Source of the DNA: an uncultured Alistipes sp.
Lineage (GTDB): Bacteria; Bacteroidota; Bacteroidia; Bacteroidales; Rikenellaceae
Length of the DNA stretch: 64,000 bases
Direction of reading: 5' to 3'
NCBI RefSeq assembly: GCF_949296715.1
Contig: NZ_CASFQD010000013.1
Coordinates: 1-64,000 of the forward strand
The position numbers and the translations under genes are program-made. Under the pieces are notes generated by a model that worked only from the letters and a program-made list of their open reading frames with translations, had not been told where the DNA came from and made no database searches. The stretch's first letter is position 1, and each line of letters opens with the position of its first letter. Shown here piece by piece: positions 50,793 through 58,273 of this stretch.

Positions 50793-52893
50793 CCTCTGTG
50801 GGGGTCATGTGCCCGTAGTAGCGGCGTGCGGCCTCCTGCTGGCGCGCCGCCGAGAAGTTCGACACGCGCTTCATGTAGCCGATCACGCGCGTGAGGTAGT
50901 CGACGTTGGCCGAGTGGCATGCGGGGCACTCCTTCAGGTAGCGCTTGTCGATGTGTCCGCACGCGTTGCAGACCGTGTTCGGGATGTTGAACGTGAAGTA
51001 GTTGCACCCTTCGGCCGCCGCGACGCGCAGCAGCTGCCGGTACTGCTCCTTCGAGAGGTGCTCCTCGAGGTTCATGTGCAGGGCCGAGCCGCCGGTCAGG
51101 TGTTCGATGTAGCGGCGGCCGTGCAGGCGGAACTTGTCGATGACGTTCAGCGACGGGTCCTCCACGACGTAGAAGTAGGAGTTGTAGCAGTCGCGCGGCA
51201 CGGCGTAGCCGTCCTCGCGGTCCCACTTGGCATGCTTCACGCCGACGTTCTCCGCGGGGATCATCTCGCAGTTGAACATCACTTCGCGCGAGCGGTAGCG
51301 GCGGTTGTACTGCTCGACGAGCCCCAGCACCTCCTGCACGAAGCGGGCGTAGTCGTCGTTGTCGTCGATCTTCAGCCCGAGGAATTCGGCCGCCTCGACC
51401 AGTCCGTTGACGCCGATGGTGAGGTACTGCCGCGCGAGGTTGATGTACCCGGCGTCGAAGAGCGGCAGCATGCCCTTGCGCTGCAGCTCCTTGAGGTTCT
51501 CGTTGTAGGCCAGCTGCACCTTGTGCACCAGGTCGGTGATCTCGCCCAGGAAGGTGAGGTAGTGCATGCCGTTCTTCACGGCGTACTGCACGCAGCGGTT
51601 GAGGTTGATCGTCAGCACGCTCTTCGAGCCGGTCGAGACGCCGCCGGCGCCGAGCGTGTAGCTGAAGCCGTTGTCCTGTATCTCGTTGCGCAGGCGGCAG
51701 CACGACGACAGCGAGTCGGCGTTGTCGCTGATGTAGGTGAAGAACGAGTGCCCCTCGGCATACATCCCGGCCGTGAAGTCGCCCCACTCGCGGTCCATGA
51801 CGTCGCCGTCGCGCGTGAGCAGCGCCATCGTCTCGACGGGGAAGGTCAGCACCGTGCGCGTGCGCTCGCGGTTGAACCAGCGCATGAAGCGTTTTTGGAG
51901 CCACGAGAGCGATTCCCAGTGGGGGCGTGAGCCGTCCGGGAAGACGAACTCCCCGAAGAGGCTCTCGAAGTAGTAGCGGTCGTAGTAGGCGACGTTCCAG
52001 AAGACGGCCTGGAAGTTGCGTGCGCCGGTGGGCTGGTTGATCGAGTAGACGATCTGCTCGAAGCAGTCGGTGATGACCTTGTCGATCGTGCGGCGTTTGG
52101 TAGAGAGGTCGACGACGCGGTCGGCGTGCAGGTAGTAGTCCTCGCCGTACTCCTGCTCGACAAAGTAGTTCATGTACATGAGGAACTCGGGCGTGGCGCA
52201 CGCGCCCGAGAGCATCGACGAGACGATGAAGACCATGTTGACGAAGCCGCCGCAGAAGGACTTGAGGTTCGTCGGGCGCGTCGAGTTGCCGCCGATCGAG
52301 AGCGTGCCGCCGAGCAGCCACGGGTACATCGTGATCGAGGCGCAGTAGTTGGCCATCGAGGTTTCGTCGTTCTTGTAGATGAAGTGGTTGCGCAGCAGGT
52401 AGAGGTAGCGGTCCGCGAGCTCCTTGCCGTACATCTCCTTCAGGCGGTCGGTCAGCAGGCGGCGGTTCAGGCGGATGAAGTTCTGCTTGGGCAGCTCGCC
52501 GATGAGCGTGGCGATGTTCTTGTTCTCGACGTTGGCGTTGGCGTCGTACTTCGAGCCCGTCGCGGGGTTCGAGGCGTCGCAGTAGTCGGTCAGGAAGCGC
52601 AGCTTCTCGCGCTCCTCGCGCTCCTCGGTGTGCTTCTGGCGGTAGAGCATGTAGCTCTTCGCCACGGCGAAGTAGCGCTCGGCCATGAGGGCCACCTCCA
52701 CCTGGTTCTGAATCTCCTCGACGGACATGCCGTCGGCGATGTGCACGCGGCTCAACACGGCCGTGAGGTCGTCGTCCGTGGCGTAACCCCCGACCGAAAG
52801 GAAGGCCTTGCTCACGGCCCGCTTGATCTTCTCGACGGAGAACGCCTCGCGTTTGCCGTCGCGCTTGACGATATAAAGTTCCGAAATACCCAT
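50776..52893 (-). CDS. nrdD: Anaerobic ribonucleoside-triphosphate reductase (class III)
   Basis: 705 residues. ATP-cone at the N-terminus (~1-95, IVKRDGKREAFSVEKIKRAVSKAF). The C-terminus has the zinc site CNACGHIDKRYLKECPACH and the glycyl-radical region TRVIGYMKR with Gly672. Makes dNTPs without oxygen or cobalamin. Preceded by a cobalamin riboswitch (53060-53230) and a consensus promoter, so expression should fall when B12 is plentiful, presumably because a B12-dependent reductase elsewhere then takes over. Confidence 0.96.
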   Translation of the reverse strand: MGISELYIVKRDGKREAFSVEKIKRAVSKAFLSVGGYATDDDLTAVLSRVHIADGMSVEEIQNQVEVALMAERYFAVAKSYMLYRQKHTEEREEREKLRFLTDYCDASNPATGSKYDANANVENKNIATLIGELPKQNFIRLNRRLLTDRLKEMYGKELADRYLYLLRNHFIYKNDETSMANYCASITMYPWLLGGTLSIGGNSTRPTNLKSFCGGFVNMVFIVSSMLSGACATPEFLMYMNYFVEQEYGEDYYLHADRVVDLSTKRRTIDKVITDCFEQIVYSINQPTGARNFQAVFWNVAYYDRYYFESLFGEFVFPDGSRPHWESLSWLQKRFMRWFNRERTRTVLTFPVETMALLTRDGDVMDREWGDFTAGMYAEGHSFFTYISDNADSLSSCCRLRNEIQDNGFSYTLGAGGVSTGSKSVLTINLNRCVQYAVKNGMHYLTFLGEITDLVHKVQLAYNENLKELQRKGMLPLFDAGYINLARQYLTIGVNGLVEAAEFLGLKIDDNDDYARFVQEVLGLVEQYNRRYRSREVMFNCEMIPAENVGVKHAKWDREDGYAVPRDCYNSYFYVVEDPSLNVIDKFRLHGRRYIEHLTGGSALHMNLEEHLSKEQYRQLLRVAAAEGCNYFTFNIPNTVCNACGHIDKRYLKECPACHSANVDYLTRVIGYMKRVSNFSAARQQEAARRYYGHMTPTEDGALS

Positions 52894-53059
52894 GGTTCAC
52901 CCGGTGTTTGGTTGTTGTCTCTCTTCCATGCGGAGTGTTCGCCCCCTCCTCCTCTCCGCGTATCCTGCGACGGGCGGAAAGGTGGCGTCTCCGACAGATC
53001 GTGTATTGTCAGTCAAAAGTTCCGGTGTCGCCCCACATCCCGAAGGCGGACCCCATTCG

Positions 53060-53230
53060 CGGCAAGGCAGGTCTTCTGACTCGCTCCCGCTGCGCGCCTT
53101 CCCGTCCGAGGACAGTGGCATTGAGAGTGCGCAGCCCGCATGGAGCTTACAGCTACGGGAATAGTCCCTGATTCGCACAGGCGTTCCCTTTTGATCCCGT
53201 GCCGGCAGCCGCCGGCTGGGAACCTTGCCG
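53060..53230 (-). promoter_or_regulatory. Cobalamin riboswitch upstream of nrdDG
   Basis: Read on the minus strand. The B12 box GAGTCAGAAGACCTGCC lies at 53082-53066, and the core AAAAGGGAA, GCGAATCAGGGACT and CCGTAGCTGTAA elements run from ~53195 to ~53148. The closing P1 stem pairs 53223-53230 with 53060-53067 (8 base pairs, perfect). About 165 bases separate the aptamer from the nrdD start, room for an expression platform. Confidence 0.93.
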
Positions 53231-53233
53231 TGA

Positions 53234-53263
53234 CAAAGATAGGGAGAGTTTCCGGATCGGCAA
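53234..53263 (-). promoter_or_regulatory. Promoter of the nrdDG riboswitch transcript
   Basis: Minus strand: TTG at 53263-53261, 19 bases, TATCTTTG at 53241-53234. The predicted start lies at the first base of the P1 stem. Confidence 0.85.
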
Positions 53264-53372
53264 GCCGCGGCGCGGATTTTTAATGAACAAATTGTAAACA
53301 GCCGCCGCGCCGAAGGTTTGTGGCCTTCGTGCGCGTGAAATGCGATAAAATTTCGTATCTTTGGCCGCAGCT

Positions 53373-55088
53373 ATGGAGCGTATTGTCCGAAAGAGATTTC
53401 CGCAGCTGGGAGCCGACGCGCTGGTGGCCTTGTGGCTGGGCGTGTGGTGGATGTGCAACCTGCTGCAGGCCGGCCTGACGGAGCTGGCCAACGACGAGGC
53501 CTACTACCACATGTTCGCCGAGCGGCTCGCATGGGGCTACTTCGACCATCCCCCGATGACGGCGCTGCTCGTGCGGTTGGGCGGCCTCATGGCGGGCGGC
53601 GAACTGGGCGTGCGCCTCTTCTTCACGCTGCTGCAGCCGCTCTACCTCTATGTTTTCTGGCGGCTCATCCGCCCGGCGGAGGCCACGCGCCGCGATGCGG
53701 CGCTCTATGTCGTGCTGTCGGCCGCGACGCTCATCCTCGAGCTCTACGGCTTCATCGCCGTGCCCGACGGCCCGCTGATGATGACCGCGGCGCTCTTCCT
53801 CTGGACCTTCCGCAACTTCGCCGAGCGGCGGCCCCTCGCCTGGCTCTGGATGGGCGTGGCGATGGCCGCGATGGCCTACAGCAAGTACCACGGGGCGCTG
53901 GTGGTGATCTTCTGCCTGGCGGCCAACCCGCGCCTGCTGCTGCGCCCCGGGCTCTACGCCTCCGGCGCCGTGGCCCTCGTGCTCCTCGTCCCGCACCTGC
54001 TCTGGCAGTACGAACACGACTGGGCGTCGTTCGCCTACCACCTCGCGGGGCGCAACTCGGTCTTCCGCCCCAACTACCCCGTGGAGTTCCTGCTCAACGT
54101 GCTGGTGGTCTTCAACCCCTTCTTCGTGCCGCTCTATGTTCAGGCCTGGCGTAAGACCCGGCCACGGAACGCCCTGCAGCGGGCACTGAAGCTGCTGCCG
54201 CCCGCCTTCATCGGCTTCTTCCTCCTCTCGTCGCTGCGCGGCTACGTGCAGCCGCAGTGGATCATCGTCGCGACGTTCGGCCTGCTGTGGGTGCTCTTCG
54301 ACTACGCACGCCGCCATCCCCGCACACGCCGCTACCTGATGCGGGCCGGCGGTGTGACGATCGCCCTGGTGGCGCTCGTGCGGCTGGAGATGATCTTCAA
54401 CCCGCTGCACATCCGCTTCGAGGTCTTCGACAACGCCGCGAGCTACGGCGAGATCGCCCGCGTGGCCGACGGTCGCCCGGTCGTCTTCCGCCACGGGTAT
54501 GCCGTGGCGGCCAAGTACCGCTTCTATACGGGCTGCGAGGCCTACTGCCAGCCCAATATCCGCTACCGCACGCACCAGTGGCAGTTCCGGGACGATGACG
54601 ACCGCTTCGCCGGGCGCGAGGTGCTCGTCGAGACCGCGGCGCGCCCGGCCTCCGACACGACGTCGGCCGTGCGGAGCGTCGCGCTGGCCAACGGCAGGCG
54701 CTTCACGTGGCTTGTCGACAGCTGCTACCTCCCGACGCGGCGTGTCGGGATCGCCTGCGAGGGGCTGCCCGCACGGGTCGCGCCGGGCGAGGAGCTGACG
54801 CTCACGCTGCACCTGGAGAATCCCTATGACTACGACATCCGGGTCGACGGCCGCCCCCTTTCGCTCGTCATGCTGTGGAAGCACGGCCGCTTCCGCGTCG
54901 AGGAGTTCCCCGTGGAGGCGGCGCCCTTCACCCTCCCGGCCCGCAGCCATCTGACGCTGGAGGTGCCCCTGCGCGTCCCCGACGAGCTCGCCGGGACGGA
55001 TTTCGATGCCGGCTTCGCCCTGCGCCGCGAGGGCTACGTCAACTGGTTCAACGGTAAACCCCTCCGCGTGGAGGTTGCACATCTATGA
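53373..55088 (+). CDS. Glycosyltransferase family 39-like membrane protein (ArnT type)
   Basis: 571 residues from the ATG at 53373; a -7 element TATCTTTG (53356-53363) sits 9 bases before it, so a longer form is excluded and the mRNA is nearly leaderless. The GT39 catalytic loop follows helix 1: ELANDEAYYHMFAERLAWGYFDHPPM. About ten membrane helices extend to ~345; the last ~225 residues are a soluble strand-rich domain. Transfers a sugar from a polyprenyl-phosphate donor to a lipid or protein outside the inner membrane. The stop overlaps the next start (ATGA). Confidence 0.87.
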   Translation: MERIVRKRFPQLGADALVALWLGVWWMCNLLQAGLTELANDEAYYHMFAERLAWGYFDHPPMTALLVRLGGLMAGGELGVRLFFTLLQPLYLYVFWRLIRPAEATRRDAALYVVLSAATLILELYGFIAVPDGPLMMTAALFLWTFRNFAERRPLAWLWMGVAMAAMAYSKYHGALVVIFCLAANPRLLLRPGLYASGAVALVLLVPHLLWQYEHDWASFAYHLAGRNSVFRPNYPVEFLLNVLVVFNPFFVPLYVQAWRKTRPRNALQRALKLLPPAFIGFFLLSSLRGYVQPQWIIVATFGLLWVLFDYARRHPRTRRYLMRAGGVTIALVALVRLEMIFNPLHIRFEVFDNAASYGEIARVADGRPVVFRHGYAVAAKYRFYTGCEAYCQPNIRYRTHQWQFRDDDDRFAGREVLVETAARPASDTTSAVRSVALANGRRFTWLVDSCYLPTRRVGIACEGLPARVAPGEELTLTLHLENPYDYDIRVDGRPLSLVMLWKHGRFRVEEFPVEAAPFTLPARSHLTLEVPLRVPDELAGTDFDAGFALRREGYVNWFNGKPLRVEVAHL

Positions 55089-55453
55089 TCGAACAGTTCA
55101 TCAAATTCTGCCTCGTGGGCGGGTCGGGCGTCTTCGTCGACTTCGGCATCACCTACCTCTGCAAGGAGTGGCTGCGCCTGAACAAGTACCTGGCCAATTC
55201 GCTCGGGTTCCTCTGTGCCGCCACGACGAACTACATCCTTAACCGGCTGTGGACCTTCGGCAGCAGCGACCCGCATGTCGCGGCCCAGTACCTGCGTTTC
55301 CTGGGCATCTCGCTCGTGGGCCTTGCGATCAACAACCTGACGATCTACGTGCTGCACGACCGCTTCCGGCTCAACTTCTACCTTGCCAAGCTCTTCGCTA
55401 TCGGCGTGGTGACCTTCTGGAACTTCTTTATGAACTACTTTTTCAACTTCTGA
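55085..55453 (+). CDS. GtrA-family polyprenyl-phosphate-sugar flippase-like protein
   Basis: 122 residues, four hydrophobic helices: FIKFCLVGGSGVFVDFGITYL, FLCAATTNYILNRLWTF, LRFLGISLVGLAINNLTIYVL and FAIGVVTFWNFFMNYFF. GtrA proteins are thought to move undecaprenyl-phosphate-linked sugar across the inner membrane. The 4-base overlap with the GT39 gene fits a donor-supply role for it. Confidence 0.92.
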   Translation: MIEQFIKFCLVGGSGVFVDFGITYLCKEWLRLNKYLANSLGFLCAATTNYILNRLWTFGSSDPHVAAQYLRFLGISLVGLAINNLTIYVLHDRFRLNFYLAKLFAIGVVTFWNFFMNYFFNF

Positions 55454-55478
55454 TCCGCCGGGGACCGGAGGTTGCGCC

Positions 55479-55522
55479 AAACGAAAGGACGCTCCGCCAT
55501 GCGGCGGGGCGTCCTTTCGTTT
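55479..55522. terminator. Bidirectional terminator between converging glycosyltransferase genes
   Basis: Perfect 14-base-pair outer stem (55479-55492 with 55509-55522) with an inner GC helix. A and T tracts at either end serve both the plus-strand GtrA gene (stop 55453) and the minus-strand GT87 gene (stop 55574). Confidence 0.88.
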
Positions 55523-55573
55523 CGTGTGCTGAACGACCGGTATCCGGGAGCGGTCCGGACGTGCGGGACTGTG

Positions 55574-56785
55574 TCAGCGGTTCTTCTGCAGCTGCACGCC
55601 CTGCAGGGCCGGCTCTTCGGCGGCGGGCATGCGCAGCACCGACAGGCACATGCGCAGCCAGAGCGCGACGAGCAGCCACAGGTTGATCTGCGGATCGTAG
55701 AAGAACCGCATGACGGCGGGCGGGCACAGCACGTCGACGGGCATGACCACGACGACGAGCAGGATTGCCCAGTAGAGGATGCGGTCGAAGCGCGTGAGCG
55801 CCCCGAGGCGCTTCATGGTCCAGTACCACATCTGGTAGCCGATGAGCATGATGACGTAGGTGTGGCCCTCGCTCGAGTTGCTGAAGAGGATGACGTAGCC
55901 CATCAGTACGGCCAGCGCCCCGATGCGGAACTCGGGCCGCGCCCAGCTGCGGTGTTTGGCCAGCAGCCCGGCGGCCAGCAGGAGCAGCACGCCCGCCTGC
56001 ACGTAGACGCGGTAGGGCAGCAGCCCCAGCGGCCGCAGGTAAAAGATGTTCATCCACGGGCGGGTCTCCTTGTGCGAGAGGAGGGCGTCGGCCCAGGCGC
56101 CGTACCAGCCGGGAAGTTCGTCGAGCGGCATGTTGACGGCGGGGGCCAGCGTGAGCACCGCGCCGATCGCGACGGCGTAGCCGAGGTTGCGCAGCAGGTG
56201 GGGGTAGCAGAGCAGCAGTCCGAGCTGGAAGATGCCGTAGATCTTCGTGAAGCCCGAGATCATGATGAGCAGCACGGCCAGGAAGGCCTCCTTCGCGCCG
56301 CCGCGCTCCAGCAGCGAGTAGGCGAACAGGAAGAGGCAGGCGACGGTGACGTTGTACTGGAACGAGAGCTGCGTGCAGGCGAGGATGAGGAACGTGTAGA
56401 GGAACGACCGGCACTTCTCCTCGCGCGTGAAGCGTGCGGGCAGCGAGAAGACGGCCGCGAACCAGAGCGAGAAGTTAAAGACGTTCCAGACGAACGGGCC
56501 GATGCGGTCGGGCAGGTAGGCGAACGGTGCGAAGAGGATGTTGAAGAGCGGCCCGTAGAGGTAGTAGTCGAGGTGCGGGACCGCCTCGCGCCAGCTGGAG
56601 CCGTAGGGGGCGATGTGGTCCCAGAACATGCGGGTCGACTCGGCGAAGATCATGAAGTTGCGCTGCCGCCCGCGCAGCACCTCCGAGAAGGTCAGCGCCA
56701 GAACGATGAGCAGGCCTGCAAAAAAGAGGTTGCGCGGGGAGAGGAAGAATTCCCCGACCCGCGCGAGTCTGTTTTTCAATGTCAT
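55574..56785 (-). CDS. GT87/DUF2029-family mannosyltransferase-like membrane protein
   Basis: 403 residues with about ten hydrophobic helices. N-terminal helix then the DUF2029 hallmark SWREAVPHLDYYLYGPLFNILFAPFAYLPDRIGPFVWNVFNF, whose acidic residue is the presumed catalytic base of the GT-C fold. Uses polyprenyl-phosphate sugars. The start is 9 bases after the GT2 stop, so it is co-transcribed with the enzyme that makes such donors. Confidence 0.85.
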   Translation of the reverse strand: MTLKNRLARVGEFFLSPRNLFFAGLLIVLALTFSEVLRGRQRNFMIFAESTRMFWDHIAPYGSSWREAVPHLDYYLYGPLFNILFAPFAYLPDRIGPFVWNVFNFSLWFAAVFSLPARFTREEKCRSFLYTFLILACTQLSFQYNVTVACLFLFAYSLLERGGAKEAFLAVLLIMISGFTKIYGIFQLGLLLCYPHLLRNLGYAVAIGAVLTLAPAVNMPLDELPGWYGAWADALLSHKETRPWMNIFYLRPLGLLPYRVYVQAGVLLLLAAGLLAKHRSWARPEFRIGALAVLMGYVILFSNSSEGHTYVIMLIGYQMWYWTMKRLGALTRFDRILYWAILLVVVVMPVDVLCPPAVMRFFYDPQINLWLLVALWLRMCLSVLRMPAAEEPALQGVQLQKNR

Positions 56786-56794
56786 GGTGTCGGA

Positions 56795-57514
56795 TTATTT
56801 GCGGCCGCGGATCTTGCGCAGCGGCAGTTTGAGTACGCCGAAGAGCGCTTCGCCGAAGATGCCGCCCGACATCTTCGAGGCCCCTTCGCGGCGTTCGGTG
56901 AAGATGATCGAAACTTCGCGCAGCTTCATGCCGAGCTTCCAGGCCGAGTATTTCATCTCGATCTGGAACCCGTAGCCCTTCATGCGGATGCGGTCCAGGT
57001 CGATCGTCTCGAGCGCCCGGCGCGAGTAGCAGACAAAGCCGGCCGTGGCGTCGCGCAGCGGCATGCGCGTGACGATGCGCACGTACATCGAGGCGAAGTA
57101 GGACATCAGCAGCCGCCCCATGGGCCAGTTGACGACGTTGACGCCCTGCACGTAGCGCGAGCCCACGACCACGTCGTAGCCCTCGGCCGCCGCGCGGTAG
57201 AGGCGCACCAGATCGTCGGGGTTGTGCGAAAAGTCGCAGTCCATCTCGCAGATGTAGTCGTAGCCCTGCTCCAGCCCCCAGCGGAAGCCCGCGAGGTAGG
57301 CCGTGCCGAGACCCAGCTTGCCCTTGCGCTCGAGCAGGTGCAGCCGGTCGGGAAACTCCCGCTGGCGTTCGCGGACGATTGCCGCTGTGCCGTCGGGCGA
57401 CCCGTCGTCGATGACGAGCATGTCGAAGGGTTCGGGCAGCGAAAAGACCTTCGAGATCATCGCCGAGATGTTCTCCTTTTCGTTGTAGGTCGGAATGATT
57501 ACCAGTTTGCGCAT
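56795..57514 (-). CDS. Polyprenol-phosphate mannosyl/glycosyltransferase (Dpm1-like GT2)
   Basis: 239 residues, the short soluble Dpm1 form without C-terminal membrane helices. GT-A motifs: VIIPTYNEKENI at the N-terminus, VIDDGSPDGTAAIV, and DCDFSHNPDDLVRLYRA with the metal-binding acidic pair. Late motifs: GVNVVNWPMGRLLMS and AGFVCYSRRALE. Makes polyprenyl-phosphate-mannose (or -glucose), the donor for GT39/GT87 enzymes. A -7 element (TATATTTG, 57548-57541) lies 26 bases upstream. Confidence 0.93.
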   Translation of the reverse strand: MRKLVIIPTYNEKENISAMISKVFSLPEPFDMLVIDDGSPDGTAAIVRERQREFPDRLHLLERKGKLGLGTAYLAGFRWGLEQGYDYICEMDCDFSHNPDDLVRLYRAAAEGYDVVVGSRYVQGVNVVNWPMGRLLMSYFASMYVRIVTRMPLRDATAGFVCYSRRALETIDLDRIRMKGYGFQIEMKYSAWKLGMKLREVSIIFTERREGASKMSGGIFGEALFGVLKLPLRKIRGRK

Positions 57515-57589
57515 GGCGTCGGTGTTTCGTTTTTCACCCGCAAATATAATACTATTTTGCCGATTTGTCCGATTTGTCCGCGAGGTTCG

Positions 57590-58273
57590 TTATTTTGCCG
57601 GTCGTTTCATGGCGCGGATGCGCTGCTTGTCGGCCTTTTCCACGCGCCACGACTCGGTGATTTTCTGCAGCGAGCGGTTGAAGGTCCAGTCGTCGAGGCG
57701 GCACCGGTCGAGCCACGCTTCGGTCCGCTCGGGGAACTTCACGTAGCAGACCGACACGGCCCACGCCACGCCCATGCGGGCGTAGTAGGCCTCGCAGCGC
57801 ACGGCGTCGAGAAGCCCGAGCAGCTCGTCGAGGTGGTCTTCGTCGACGAAGTTGCCGAGTGCCGTCACCGCGGCGAAGCGCGCCTCGAATTCGCGCGGCG
57901 AGTCGAACAGGGGCCGGATCAGCCGCCACATCGGCTCGCGCTCCTCCTTGCGCAGCCGCCAGCAGAACGCGTCGCAGACGGCCCAGTTGTCGATCGTCGG
58001 GACGAACGCCCGGACCCACGCGAGCCGCTCCTCCACCGGGCAGCGGACGTAGCCGATGACCAGCCCGCGGAGCATGCGCTCCTCGAAGTAGCGGATGTCG
58101 CCGTCGCGGAGCAGGTCGTGCCACGCATCGCCGCGGGCGATTTCGCGGGCCAGTGCGCGCAGCCTGGGCAGGCGGATGCCTATCAGGTCGGTGACGCCCG
58201 GCAGCAGCGAGGCGTTGAACTGTCGATAGTCGGGGTCGCTCATGGCGACGAGCCGTTCACGGAGCCTGTTCAT
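57590..58273 (-). CDS. DNA alkylation repair protein (AlkD-like HEAT-repeat glycosylase)
   Basis: 227 residues from the ATG at 58273; the longer open frame upstream is antisense-style read-through of the receptor gene. AlkD/AlkC-type HEAT repeats: LIGIRLPRLRALAREIARG, YFEERMLRGLVIGYVRC, TIDNWAVCDAFCWRL (DNW-x3-D is the family's signature), ARMGVAWAVSVCYVKFPE. Members excise alkylated purines. Its start overlaps the BtuB-like stop by 4 bases, placing it last in the cobalamin operon. Confidence 0.88.
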   Translation of the reverse strand: MNRLRERLVAMSDPDYRQFNASLLPGVTDLIGIRLPRLRALAREIARGDAWHDLLRDGDIRYFEERMLRGLVIGYVRCPVEERLAWVRAFVPTIDNWAVCDAFCWRLRKEEREPMWRLIRPLFDSPREFEARFAAVTALGNFVDEDHLDELLGLLDAVRCEAYYARMGVAWAVSVCYVKFPERTEAWLDRCRLDDWTFNRSLQKITESWRVEKADKQRIRAMKRPAK

